Shown piece after piece: positions 1 through 12,387 of a stretch of DNA of 64,000 nt. The translations under genes were made by a program, and so were the position numbers. The stretch comes from Alsobacter soli (GTDB taxonomy: Bacteria; Pseudomonadota; Alphaproteobacteria; Rhizobiales; Beijerinckiaceae). The stretch's first letter is position 1. Each line of letters begins with the position of its first letter. The stretch covers positions 23,555 to 87,554 of the forward strand of contig NZ_PVZS01000021.1 in NCBI RefSeq assembly GCF_003004785.1. The letters are read 5' to 3'. Below the pieces are notes generated by a model. The model was not told where the DNA came from. It did no database searches and saw only the letters and a program-made list of their open reading frames with translations.

Positions 1-526
1 TGGTTGTGGGCAGGTTCCACAGATGGGCGTAGCTGTGGGCCATGTGCTCTGTCGCGCGCTTGGTGGCGGCGTAGAGCGTCATGGGCATGTCGGCGCGCAT
101 GTCCTCGCGGAACGGCATCTCGCGGTTGGCGCCGTAGACCGAGCTGGTCGAGGCCATCAGCAGGTGCCGCGGCGCCCCTTCGCGGGCGAGCTCCAGGACG
201 TTGAACGTGCCGACCAGGTTGGCGTCGACATAGGCGCGCGGGTTCTCGAGGCTGTAACGGACCCCGGCCTGGGCCGCGAGGTGGACCACCACGTCCGGCT
301 TGGCGTCGCGGTAGACGCGCGACAGGGCGTCCATGTCCTCAAGCATCACGTCGTGACGGGCGAAGGCGCCGGTCTCGCCCAGCAACTCAAGCCGCTTCTC
401 CTTGAGGCTCACATCGTAATAGCGGGTCATGCCGTCGACGCCCGTCACGGTCGCACCGTCGCGGAGGAGCCGGCGGGAGAGGTGGAAACCGACGAAGCCG
501 GCAGACCCGGTGACGAGCACGTGCAT
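1..526 (-). CDS. NAD-dependent epimerase (UDP-glucuronate 4-epimerase type), C-terminus cut by window edge
   Basis: Only the first 175 codons are visible; the frame is open to the left edge. The protein starts [13 protein letters not shown], a Rossmann nucleotide-binding loop of the extended SDR family. It continues with AAQAGVRYS and an STSSVYG segment followed by a YAATK motif (the YxxxK catalytic pair), as in UDP-glucuronate 4-epimerases of capsule loci. The expected role is conversion of UDP-GlcA to UDP-GalA in the cytoplasm. It lies 77 bases downstream of the nucleotide sugar dehydrogenase on the same strand, so the two probably form one uronic-acid precursor operon. The exact sugar substrate is inferred from similarity only. 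Confidence 0.85.
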   Translation of the reverse strand, partial: MHVLVTGSAGFVGFHLSRRLLRDGATVTGVDGMTRYYDVSLKEKRLELLGETGAFARHDVMLEDMDALSRVYRDAKPDVVVHLAAQAGVRYSLENPRAYVDANLVGTFNVLELAREGAPRHLLMASTSSVYGANREMPFREDMRADMPMTLYAATKRATEHMAHSYAHLWNLPTT

Positions 527-603
527 GATCGAGGTCCAGTGTTGTTGCGGCCTTGGCTTTCACTGGCCCGCATGCGCGGCCGAGGCAAGCCCGGAGAGCG
601 CGG

Positions 604-1887
<1,284 letters not shown>

Positions 1888-1999
1888 GCCCGTCCCCTAT
1901 CTTAGCGCACCATCACTCTGGCTAAATCGAAACTCAAGGTCGTTTTCACCGTCGACGTACCTCGAAATGGGTATCGGAGCGACGAAACGCGCGCGGGCG

Positions 2000-2024
2000 G
2001 GATCTCACGCGCGGCTTGAGCGTT
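2000..2024 (+). promoter_or_regulatory. Possible EcfG-like stress promoter
   Basis: GGATC at 2000-2004, a 16-base spacer and CGTT at 2021-2024 resemble the alphaproteobacterial general-stress sigma factor consensus GGAAC-N16/17-CGTT, with one mismatch in the -35 box. It sits 35 bases before the start codon of the small secreted protein. This is a weak match and could be chance. Confidence 0.3.
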
Positions 2025-2058
2025 GGTGATCTAGGACCAACAAGAGGTGGAGCTTCAC

Positions 2059-2325
2059 ATGAAGGTCTTATTTGCCAAGGGGCTGGCGGCCGGGCTTGCC
2101 GGCGCTGCGATCCTGGCGGCCGTCGCCGGCCCGGCGGAGGCGGGACGGCGCACAGGAAAATGGAAATACAGCCCGGATCTCATCTACCAGATGCAAAGAG
2201 ACGAGCAGCGCGCCGCCTGGCGGGCTCGGCATGGTTACTACGACGGCTACTATCGCGCTGCTCCGCCCTACGGCCGCGCGTACGGCTACTATGGCCGTCG
2301 GCCTTATATGGACGACGACTACTGA
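2059..2325 (+). CDS. Small secreted Tyr/Gly-rich protein
   Basis: The product has 88 residues. It begins with a clear Sec signal peptide (MKVLFAKG, a hydrophobic Ala/Leu core, then a predicted cut after GPAEA) and ends in a basic, tyrosine-rich tail with YYDGYY and YGYYGRR segments. The start at 2059 is preceded by AGAGGTGG at 2043-2050 with 8 bases of spacing, so I prefer it to an upstream in-frame GTG. Many rhizobial genomes carry such small periplasmic proteins without known function; I do not recognise a family. Its last 7 bases overlap the end of the convergent capsule gene. Confidence 0.7.
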   Translation: MKVLFAKGLAAGLAGAAILAAVAGPAEAGRRTGKWKYSPDLIYQMQRDEQRAAWRARHGYYDGYYRAAPPYGRAYGYYGRRPYMDDDY

Positions 2326-3734
2326 GAGCGCAGGGAGCCCTGGATCGCATCGGCGAGCTTCGCCATGTTGGCGGGCTCCAGAACCCCGGAATTGGCAAGC
2401 GGCTCGGCGAACTTCATCGGTCGGCCAAACCGACGGCAGGCGGCAAGCATGAGTTCAACGTCCGCTAAACCCGGCGGATTGTCGATGGCGTCTTGCATCA
2501 CGGTCTCGAACGCGAACGGATCCACCAGACGCGGGATCACGCCAAAGCCGCCGAACCGGGCCTGGGCCTGCAGCAAGGCGGGCTTGCCTAGGGAGGCCGC
2601 CTCGATGGCCGCCGTGCCATTCAGTGTGAAGACGAGCCGGCTCTGTATCGTCAGATCGAGCGAGGGGATCCTGGCGTCGACGAACATCACATTGGGATAG
2701 CGGTGCGCGATCTCCTCATAGAAGGAGATTTCGCGCTGGCCGGCCAGCGCGGGGTGCTCTTTGAGCACGAGCCTCCAGGTCAAAGGCAAGCGGCGGGCGA
2801 TAATGTCGATTAGGCTCGTCTGGCGACACTGCGACAGCACGAGAGTCGCGATCTCAGGCTCGTAGTGCAGCGGCATGTAGACGAACGGCGTGTCCTCCAA
2901 GGCAGAGCGGTCGGCGAAGTAGCGCTGGGCCCTCGCCAGCTGGCGCTTGAGCGTTAGGGGCTTGAGTGCGCGGTCGATGATGCCCGGCTGGGTCGGATCC
3001 GTCCTGTAGTAGCGATAGTGGTTGATCAGGTAACGGCCGACAGCTGCCGGACCTGGGATCTGAAATTTGCGTTCTTCTGTGGCCACTGCCGCGTTGTCGT
3101 AAGCCGGCTTGTGGCTACGGATCCGCTCAATGAAGCCGCGAGCGAAGGCGCTCTCCTCTGCGGTCGGCCCGTCAAGCCCCTCCTTGAACCCGCGATAGGC
3201 GGCCCAGGCGTCCTCGCATGCGAAGTACGGATTGTCGGCAATATAGAAGAGGTCTTCCAATCCCCAGGCCGTTGGCACGATAACCTGGATTCCACGTTCG
3301 CGCATCAGTTCGTAAAAAAGATGCGCAAATTGGCTGGCGATGCAATTGAACACGAAAGCATCGGGCTGCTCCGCGTCGAGAAACTCCTCAAACACCTTCT
3401 TCAGGTGGATGTTCACGGCGATCAAGGTCGCGTGATCGAACATTAGGATGTGCCGGTCGGAATAGGCGATGCGCGCAAGTTTCACGCGCTCGTCAAACTT
3501 CCGGAAGCTCGCGACCTGGTCCGCCGTCGGGCGGAACGCCATACCGCGTCGATATTCCTCATAAAAGCGAACCAAACGCGTTCCGGGCGGCAGGCTCTCG
3601 ACCGCATGGGCCCAGTAGCGGTCGTTCATCACGAAGCCGCAGGTCTGAAGCCCGGGAATCCGCTCCGCCAATACCTTATGCAGGGCGGTGAAGGTCCAAG
3701 TCTGGTCGTAGTCGAACCAATAACCGATTTTCAT
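2319..3734 (-). CDS. Capsular polysaccharide biosynthesis glycosyltransferase-like protein
   Basis: A 471-residue cytoplasmic protein starting MKIGYWFDYDQTWTF. The C-terminal half has features of the capsule-synthesis (KpsC/KpsS-like) fold: a WRLVLKEHPAL segment, then FTLNGTAAIEAASLGKPALL, the part that usually binds the sugar nucleotide. These suggest a glycosyltransferase acting on a capsule or lipopolysaccharide acceptor, but donor and acceptor are unknown. It is followed closely by the acyltransferase gene on the same strand. Its stop codon overlaps the stop of the convergent small secreted gene by 7 bases. Confidence 0.7.
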   Translation of the reverse strand: MKIGYWFDYDQTWTFTALHKVLAERIPGLQTCGFVMNDRYWAHAVESLPPGTRLVRFYEEYRRGMAFRPTADQVASFRKFDERVKLARIAYSDRHILMFDHATLIAVNIHLKKVFEEFLDAEQPDAFVFNCIASQFAHLFYELMRERGIQVIVPTAWGLEDLFYIADNPYFACEDAWAAYRGFKEGLDGPTAEESAFARGFIERIRSHKPAYDNAAVATEERKFQIPGPAAVGRYLINHYRYYRTDPTQPGIIDRALKPLTLKRQLARAQRYFADRSALEDTPFVYMPLHYEPEIATLVLSQCRQTSLIDIIARRLPLTWRLVLKEHPALAGQREISFYEEIAHRYPNVMFVDARIPSLDLTIQSRLVFTLNGTAAIEAASLGKPALLQAQARFGGFGVIPRLVDPFAFETVMQDAIDNPPGLADVELMLAACRRFGRPMKFAEPLANSGVLEPANMAKLADAIQGSLRSQ

Positions 3735-3795
3735 AAGGCGCGTATCCTGCGGCCCGAACCGCGTGCTTCGTACTCACCGGGAAGAAACGGCTTGA

Positions 3796-5007
3796 CTAGG
3801 CGCGAACCCTCGGGATCGCGGCACCGGGCCTTGACAGAAAGGCCAGGATCCAGCGCCGGAACACTGTCGGCTGCTCAAGGGCGAGTGCGCCCGCATAGGC
3901 TATCGCCTGTGTGAGCGCAACAGCTATCAGTCCCATGGTCGCAGCGGAGACCGGGTTCGCGGCCCAGCCGAGTTGAGACGCAATAGAGATAGACGCCAGC
4001 AACAGCGGATTGTGCAGCACGTAAAGCGTGTAGGCATAACGCGCGAGCGGCTGCAGGCGCGCGAGGCTCCCGTCCGCCCCGCTCTCAGGAACCGCCACCC
4101 GCAGCAACCCGAGAGCGATCACCGGCGCTGTGGTCAACTGGAAGGTCAGGAAGAGCCGATCTGCGCTCAAGGCTTCTGCGAACCGGGGGGCGCTCCCGGC
4201 CAGAGCAATGGGAGCGAGCAGAATCGCGCATAGCGTCAGGGGCACGGCTGGCGATCGTGCGCATTTCAGGACAATTGGACGCGTCCCGTAAAGTGCGGCC
4301 AAGGCTCCGCAACCGAACAGAGCAAGGCTTTGCGGGTAGAAGAACCGTGTCGAGACAATCGCCGCCGCCGCACAGGCGCAAGCGGCCGTAATCCAGCCGA
4401 GGACGCCCCGGCGTACCGTGGCGAAGGCGAGGAGACCAGCCACAACATAGAGGAACACCTCCTGGCGCAGGGACCAAAGCGGCCCGTCAACCGCGAAGGT
4501 CGCGTCCGTGGGCAGGAAGGTCAGCGTGATCCCGCGCACGAACGCCAGGGGTCCGGTGGTCAGTTCGGCGCTGCGGACATCCACGAGATCGACAAGGCCC
4601 GATTTGCCCAGCCATCCGACCGCCATAGAAACCGCGACGGCAAGCACTAGAGGCGGCAAGATCCTGGCCACCCTGTGGATTGCGTAATCGGTGGTCCAAC
4701 TCGCCCCGCCGGCTTTCCCGGACGACAATCGTCGCAGGCTCAGCGCGACAACGAATCCGCTCAGGGCGAAGAACACCATCACAGCCAGCCGCGATGTCCA
4801 GGCCGTGACCACGACGAGGTTCTCGGGCAGATGTGCATGGAGCGACAGATTGAGTGCGTGGCCGAAAAAAACGACCTGGGCGGCAATGCCCCTTACCCCG
4901 TCCAGCGCAGCATGAGAGTATGCTGGTCCCACTGCACGGGTGAGGGGCGCATCCGCCCCCCCGGGTGCCAACTCGCCCCGGCCAGCGTTCGGCAGTGTCG
5001 CAGTCAT
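3796..5007 (-). CDS. Membrane acyltransferase family 3 (OafA/YrhL-like)
   Basis: This 403-residue, strongly hydrophobic protein has about ten membrane segments. It carries the family landmarks: an N-terminal LDGVRGIAAQVVFFGHAL segment with the conserved histidine, FFALSGFVVALSL soon after, and YTLYVLHNPLLL near the end. Members O-acetylate or otherwise O-acylate extracytoplasmic polysaccharides. It probably decorates the glycan made by this locus. It is separated from divergent pseB by 292 bases, which must hold the promoters of both operons, although I could not pick them with confidence. Donor and acceptor are not predictable. Confidence 0.85.
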   Translation of the reverse strand: MTATLPNAGRGELAPGGADAPLTRAVGPAYSHAALDGVRGIAAQVVFFGHALNLSLHAHLPENLVVVTAWTSRLAVMVFFALSGFVVALSLRRLSSGKAGGASWTTDYAIHRVARILPPLVLAVAVSMAVGWLGKSGLVDLVDVRSAELTTGPLAFVRGITLTFLPTDATFAVDGPLWSLRQEVFLYVVAGLLAFATVRRGVLGWITAACACAAAAIVSTRFFYPQSLALFGCGALAALYGTRPIVLKCARSPAVPLTLCAILLAPIALAGSAPRFAEALSADRLFLTFQLTTAPVIALGLLRVAVPESGADGSLARLQPLARYAYTLYVLHNPLLLASISIASQLGWAANPVSAATMGLIAVALTQAIAYAGALALEQPTVFRRWILAFLSRPGAAIPRVRA

Positions 5008-5266
5008 GGAGCCCTCGCCTGCCTGATACGACGCGCCATCCGCGCGCGGCCAATACGCTTGCGGATGGGCCGGATCAGGGCCGGCGCCCCTCTACTACCC
5101 GCGGCGTCATGGTTAATAGTTCGCGTATAGGTAGCGGCGCAAGATGTGAGGCCTGAGATCTCCGAGGCCGAAAAGGCTGCTCCTGGGGAACGCCCATCCT
5201 GTCGGTGGCGGGGCCATTGACGGCGCTGGCCGGAGCGTTCAAGACACGCGCTACGATTGCGCATGA

Positions 5267-7454
<2,188 letters not shown>

Positions 7455-7458
<4 letters not shown>

Positions 7459-8351
7459 GCGACGCTGGATCGCGGGCGCGCCTGGCGCTCGGGGCGGTGC
7501 AGTTTGGGCTGGCGTACGGCGTCACCAATGCGGCGGGGCAGACGCCGCCCGCGGAGGTGGACGCCATTCTCCACGCAGCCAGGCGCGCCGGGCTCGACAC
7601 GGTCGACACGGCCGCCGCCTATGGCGCGAGCGAAGAAGTCCTCGGCCGCACGCCGGGGCTGTCCGGCTTTCGGGTCGTGACCAAAACCGTTCCGCTCCGC
7701 CGTTCCGAGATCGACGCCGAGGACGTCGTGATCGTGCGCGAGGGCTTCCGCCGCTCTCTCGAGAGGCTGGGGCGCCCCCAGGTCGACTCGCTCCTCGTGC
7801 ATCAAGCCTACGACCTGCTTGCTCCAGGAGGAGACCGGCTGTGGGCCTTCCTGGAGGGCGAAAAGGCGGCTGGTCGCGTGAGGCGCATCGGCGCATCCGT
7901 CTACGGTCGAGACGATATCAAGCAACTTTTGGAGCGCTACCCTGTCGAAGTGGTCCAGTTGCCGCTGAGCGCGCTCGACCAGCGGCTGCTTCGCGACGGA
8001 TCACTTGCGCTGCTTCGGCGTCGCGGCGTCGCCGTGCATGCGCGATCCCTGTTCCTGCAAGGTTTGCTGCTGCAACCCTCCGCCTCGCCTTTGACGAGCA
8101 GTTCCGCCACACGCGCGCTGGCCCGCTGGGATGAGGCCTGCCGGGCCGCCGGCGTGACCCGACTGGAAGCGGCGCTTGGCTTCGCCAAAGCGACGACCGA
8201 GATCGAACGGGCGGTCATAGGCGTGCAAAGCGCGGAGCAATTCGCCGCGGGCGTGGCCGCCTGGGACGCCGGCGCCGCCCTCGACTGGGGCCACCTGGCC
8301 TGCGACGACGCCGATTTGCTGGATCCGAGACTGTGGCCTGCCCGGGGATAA
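7455..8351 (+). CDS. Aldo/keto reductase in the pseudaminic acid operon
   Basis: 298 residues with an aldo/keto reductase barrel. The N-terminus reads LALGAVQFGLAYGVTN, then DTVDTAAAYGASEEVLG, which contains the Asp and Tyr expected of the catalytic tetrad, and later SLLVHQAYDL. Overlap with pseC by ATGA implies co-translation. Such reductases often accompany nonulosonic acid clusters, but no step of the known Pse route needs one. It might reduce a keto-sugar intermediate or make an alternative precursor. The function is inferred from position only. Confidence 0.8.
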
Positions 8352-8412
8352 CTCCTGCCGGGTTGCCGCGATGCTGGCTCCTGGTGGCATTTTGCAGTAG
8401 CAAAACCCTGCG

Positions 8413-9601
8413 ATGCATCCGGTAGCAATATCACGCTCCAGCGCGGCCCGGCCTGGGTCGCCCACGCGACTTCTCGCGCTCGACGGTTTGCGGGGCGTCT
8501 TCGCCCTGGGCGTGATGATCTACCACTTCACCATGTGGACGGCTCCGCCAGCCCCTGGGCCCTGGCGTTCGGTCGCCATGGCGGTGGGACGTCGACGGCT
8601 TCTTCGTGGTCAGCGGACTGAGCCTCGCGGTGGCGAGCGCTCATGCGGATTTCACCCGCTGGCGAGACTGGAGCGCGTTCTTCATCCGCCGCCTGTTCCG
8701 GATCTGGCCCCTTTATGCTGTCGCGACCCTGATCGCCGCGGCCCTTCTGATCCACAACGGCGCGCCATTCGGAGCGGGGCTCGGCAAGCTCGTCCTCGTC
8801 AACCTGACGCTGGCCTTCGGATGGCTCGACCCGTCCAAGGCCATTCCAGTCGGGGGATGGTCGCTGGCAGTGGAGGTGGCGTTCTACATGCTGTTCCCGG
8901 CGTCCATGCTCACCGTGCGGCTCGGCCGCTGGTCCCTGCCGGTCCTTGCGGCGGCGGCAACCTTTGCGATGCTCGTGGGGGCTGCGCATCTCGACCGAAA
9001 TGGGTCTTTGACGCCGCAGTGGGCCGACTACGTGCGGTTGCGCCAGCACGCGGCCTTTTTCGTTTGCGGCATGGCTCTTGGCCTGTCGGCCACGCCACTG
9101 AGCAGACTGCCTCGCCCTGCCTCCGTCGCCCTCGTCGCTGTGGGCGGGCTCACTTTCTTCGCCACGGCGCTCGCTTTCGGCGGATCCGACGCCGTGTCAC
9201 TGGTTCAGCCGGCGCCGCGGTTCTGCTTTCTTGTCGCGCTGACGCTCATGGCTGCGGGCGCGTGCCGCCGGGAATCCGCGGGCGTCCTGGAGCGCGTCGC
9301 CGAACTTCTGGGGCAGGCGTCCTATCCCGTCTACCTGATCCATCCGCTGGCGTACGAGAGCTTAAGGTTGTTCGTCGAACCCGGATGGGCTGGGTCGCTA
9401 GCGTTGACGCCCGCCGTGATCGTGCTCTCGATCGTCATTCATCGGCGATTGGAAATCCCGGTCATCCTGCGTGGAGCGAAGCTGGCCAAGGCAGTGGCCC
9501 AGCCACGAGGCGGCATGGGCGCCGCCATGACTGGTTCACCTGCCGGAAGCGCCCGCAGCGGCGCCTCACGTATCCGTAGCCGCGCCATAGAGACCCGCTG
9601 A
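8413..9601 (+). pseudogene. Acyltransferase family 3 gene with a frameshift
   Basis: The first part (8413 to about 8580) encodes LLALDGLRGVFALGVMIYHF, the typical start of an OafA-type acyltransferase. The second part, in another frame from about 8585 to 9601, continues with WDVDGFFVVSGLSLAV, FFIRRLFRIWPLYAV and YPVYLIHPLAYE. Joined, they give about 396 residues, the family norm, with all parts in the right order, so one indel near 8575-8590 splits the gene. There is no long homopolymer at the junction. It is either a true lesion or a sequencing error. If intact it would acylate the Pse-containing glycan or its precursor. Confidence 0.8.
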
Positions 9602-9604
9602 CTC

Positions 9605-10297
9605 ATGATGTCCAAGGAAGCGATGCAGGCGGAAGCGTTCCGCGCGGGCGAAGGGGACGCCTGGTTTCGGCGCAATCAAGTCGCCATGACGCGGCGCCTG
9701 CATGACCCCGCCCAGGGCGCCCTGGAGCAGGTGGTCCGAGACCGCCGCCCGCGGTCCGTGCTGGATCTCGGCTGCGCCAACGGCTATCGACTGGGCGCCC
9801 TGGAAAGCCGTTTCGGACCATTCGTGCGCATCGCGGGCGCGGACATCAGCCCCGAGGCGATCGCGGAGGGGAGGAAACTGCATCCGGGCTACGAACTCGC
9901 CGTCGCACCGATCGACCAGCTTCCTCTGGCGGGCGGGTTCGATTGCGTGTCCGTCTGCTTCGTCATGCACTGGATCGACCGGCTGCTTCTCAGCCGGGCG
10001 GTCGCGGAAATCGACCGGATGGTCGCGCCCGGAGGCACGCTGTTGATCGCTGATTTCCTGCCGGATCGGCCCACGCGGCGGCGCTACCATCACCGCGAGG
10101 ATGTTGCGCTCTTCACCTACAAGCAAGACTACGCTTTGGCTTTCGAAGGTTTGGGTTTGTACGCCCGCCTGAACCGCGCATATTTCGCCCATGGCGCGCC
10201 GGAGGTGCGGAAGGGCGATGAAATCCCGGACGGTGACCGCTGCGCGGTGACGGTCCTGGAGAAGCTCGTCGAGCCGTACAGGGAGGATCCGGCATGA
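9605..10297 (+). CDS. SAM-dependent methyltransferase, class I
   Basis: The product has 230 residues. Motif I is SVLDLGCANGYRLGAL, with an acidic residue later in AGADIS, followed by FDCVSVCFVMHWIDR and GGTLLIADFLP. This is the order expected of a Rossmann-fold class I methyltransferase. The gene begins 3 bases after the acyltransferase frame and overlaps the cytidylyltransferase gene by ATGA, so it belongs to the same transcript. In this setting it could methylate a sugar hydroxyl or the nonulosonic acid, but nothing in the sequence fixes the acceptor. Confidence 0.8.
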   Translation: MMSKEAMQAEAFRAGEGDAWFRRNQVAMTRRLHDPAQGALEQVVRDRRPRSVLDLGCANGYRLGALESRFGPFVRIAGADISPEAIAEGRKLHPGYELAVAPIDQLPLAGGFDCVSVCFVMHWIDRLLLSRAVAEIDRMVAPGGTLLIADFLPDRPTRRRYHHREDVALFTYKQDYALAFEGLGLYARLNRAYFAHGAPEVRKGDEIPDGDRCAVTVLEKLVEPYREDPA

Positions 10298-11052
10298 TCC
10301 TGGCCGTATTGCAGGCCCGATTCTCGTCTTCCCGCCTGCCCGGCAAGGTGCTCGAGCCGCTGGCCGGGCAGCCCATGTTGCTGCGCCAGCTCGAGCGCGT
10401 TCGCCGCTCGCGACGCATCGACCGGCTCGTCCTGGCCACGAGCGTCGATCCCAGCGACGACCCGGTGGCTGACCTGGGCCGCCGCGCCGGGGTCGATGTG
10501 AGCCGGGGATCGCTCGATGACGTGCTCGACCGATTCATCCGGGCCGCCCAGCCTTTTCATCCCGAATGGGTGGTGCGCCTAACCGGAGACTGCCCGCTTG
10601 CGGATCCCGACGTGATCGATGGGGTCATCGAGGCGGCCATAGCCGCGGAGGCCGACTACGCGTCGAACGCCGTCGAGCCCACTTGGCCCGACGGGCTCGA
10701 CGTGGAGGTGGTCCGCTGGACGGTGCTGCAGGTCGTCGCCGCAGAACCCCGGACCGAGGCGGAGCGCGAACATGTCACGCTCGCCATTCATCGCCGGCCC
10801 AGCCGGTTCAAGGTGACGCATGTGAGACAGCAGCGGGATCTCTCGAGCCTGCGCTGGACGGTGGACGAGCCCCGCGACCTTGTCTTTGTCCGGGCGGTTT
10901 ACGACCGGCTTTTCGCGGCGAATCCGGCATTCAACACCGAGGACGTACTCGCGCTGCTCGCGCGCGAGCCGCAACTCGCTTCCATGAACGGCGACATTAC
11001 GCGCAATGAGGGCCTCCTTCGATCACTGGCCGCAGAGTCGGCCCCCACCTGA
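10294..11052 (+). CDS. SpsF-type cytidylyltransferase, candidate CMP-sugar activating enzyme
   Basis: 252 residues, starting MILAVLQARFSSSRLPGKVL, which is the SpsF/GlmU-like nucleotide-binding signature with the conserved R-x-x-S-S-R-L-P-G-K pattern. VRLTGDCPLADPDVID follows, then SLRWTVDEPRDL near the end. It is preceded by GGGAGG and overlaps the methyltransferase by 4 bases. Canonical CMP-Pse synthetases (PseF/NeuA) start with a PARGGSKRI-type motif, which is absent here and elsewhere in the window. This enzyme may therefore activate Pse, or transfer CMP to another precursor. The family is clear; the substrate is inference. Confidence 0.8.
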   Translation: MILAVLQARFSSSRLPGKVLEPLAGQPMLLRQLERVRRSRRIDRLVLATSVDPSDDPVADLGRRAGVDVSRGSLDDVLDRFIRAAQPFHPEWVVRLTGDCPLADPDVIDGVIEAAIAAEADYASNAVEPTWPDGLDVEVVRWTVLQVVAAEPRTEAEREHVTLAIHRRPSRFKVTHVRQQRDLSSLRWTVDEPRDLVFVRAVYDRLFAANPAFNTEDVLALLAREPQLASMNGDITRNEGLLRSLAAESAPT

Positions 11053-11097
11053 ACCTGAATATTGGGCGACCGCCCGCACCTGTGAGAGATGATCGCA

Positions 11098-12387
11098 ATG
11101 TCGCAACGCTACGCCCGTTCGGAAGAACTGCTCGCCCGCGCCGAGCGCACCATCCCGCTGGGCAGCCAGACTTTCTCCAAGTCCAAGACGCAGTATCCGT
11201 TCGGGGTCTCACCCTACTTCATCGTGCGCGGCCAAGGCGCTCATGTGTGGGACGCCGACGGCAACGAGTACGTGGATTTCATCAACTCGCTTCTGTCGGT
11301 GTCACTCGGACATGGCGATCCCGACGTCACCGCCGCGGTCCAGGAGCAGCTCAAGGATGGGGTGATCTTCTCCCTGCCACATCCTCTCGAGATGGGGGTG
11401 GCGGAGCGCATCGTGGAGATGGTCCCGTGCGCCGAGAAGGTCCGGTTCGGAAAGAACGGCTCAGACGCCACGTCCGGCGCCGTGCGCCTGGCGCGGGCCT
11501 GGACAGGACGGGACCGGGTGGCGGTGTGCGGCTATCACGGATGGCAGGACTGGTACATCGGCGCCACCCCCCGCAACCGCGGCGTGCCGAAGGCCGTGCA
11601 GGAGCTGACGCACACCTTCCCGTACAACGACCTGACCGCCGTGGAGCGCCTGCTGGCCGCGCACCCGGGCGAGTTCGCAGCCGTCATCCTCGAACCGATG
11701 AACGTGGCCGAGCCCCAGCCCGGCTTCCTCGAGGGCCTGAAGGAGCTCACCCGCCGCCATGGCGCGCTGCTAGTCTTCGACGAGACCATAACGGGCTTCC
11801 GCTTCGCCAATGGCGGCGCCCAGGAGTTGTTCGGGGTCGCCCCGGACCTCGCGACATTCGGCAAGGGCATCGCCAACGGATATGCATTATCGGCGGTGGC
11901 CGGACGAGCCGACGTCATGAGCCTGATGGAGGATATCTTCTTCTCGTTCACGATGGGAGGCGAGACGCTTTCCCTAGCCGCCGCCAAGGCCACCCTCGAC
12001 AAGCTGCGCCGCGAGCCCGTAGTGGAGACTATTGCGCAGCGCGGCCTGGTCGCCATGCACGGAGCCGCGAAGCTGCTCGCCCAAAACGAGCTTCAGGACG
12101 TGATCACCGTTTCTGGCCACCCCTCTTGGTCTTTTCTCAACATCAAGGACGCGAACGGATACAGCGCCTTCGAGATCAAGACGTTGTTCCTGCAAGAGGT
12201 GTTGGCGCGCGGCGTGATGACCCTGGGCACCCACAACATGAGTTACGCGCATACCGACGCCGATCTGGATCGGCTTCTTGAGGTATATGGAGAGGTCTTC
12301 CCTATCCTGGCTGACGCCGTTCATAACCGGGCGCTGAAGCAGTACCTGCGCTGCGAGCCGCTACAGCCGCTCTTCCGGGTGCGGTGA
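11098..12387 (+). CDS. Class III aminotransferase resembling glutamate-1-semialdehyde aminomutase
   Basis: 429 residues from the ATG at 11098. GAGAG at 11084-11088 is 9 bases upstream of that codon but directly touches the alternative ATG at 11089, so I chose 11098. The protein has VWDADGNEYVDFINSLLSV, KVRFGKNGSDATSGAVRLAR, VFDETITGFR and the PLP lysine in ATFGKGIANGYALSAVAGR. HemL makes aminolevulinate, but a member inside a sugar operon more likely acts on a sugar or another carbonyl. Such paralogues often sit between SpsF and PseG homologues; their step is unknown to me. Confidence 0.85.
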   Translation: MSQRYARSEELLARAERTIPLGSQTFSKSKTQYPFGVSPYFIVRGQGAHVWDADGNEYVDFINSLLSVSLGHGDPDVTAAVQEQLKDGVIFSLPHPLEMGVAERIVEMVPCAEKVRFGKNGSDATSGAVRLARAWTGRDRVAVCGYHGWQDWYIGATPRNRGVPKAVQELTHTFPYNDLTAVERLLAAHPGEFAAVILEPMNVAEPQPGFLEGLKELTRRHGALLVFDETITGFRFANGGAQELFGVAPDLATFGKGIANGYALSAVAGRADVMSLMEDIFFSFTMGGETLSLAAAKATLDKLRREPVVETIAQRGLVAMHGAAKLLAQNELQDVITVSGHPSWSFLNIKDANGYSAFEIKTLFLQEVLARGVMTLGTHNMSYAHTDADLDRLLEVYGEVFPILADAVHNRALKQYLRCEPLQPLFRVR

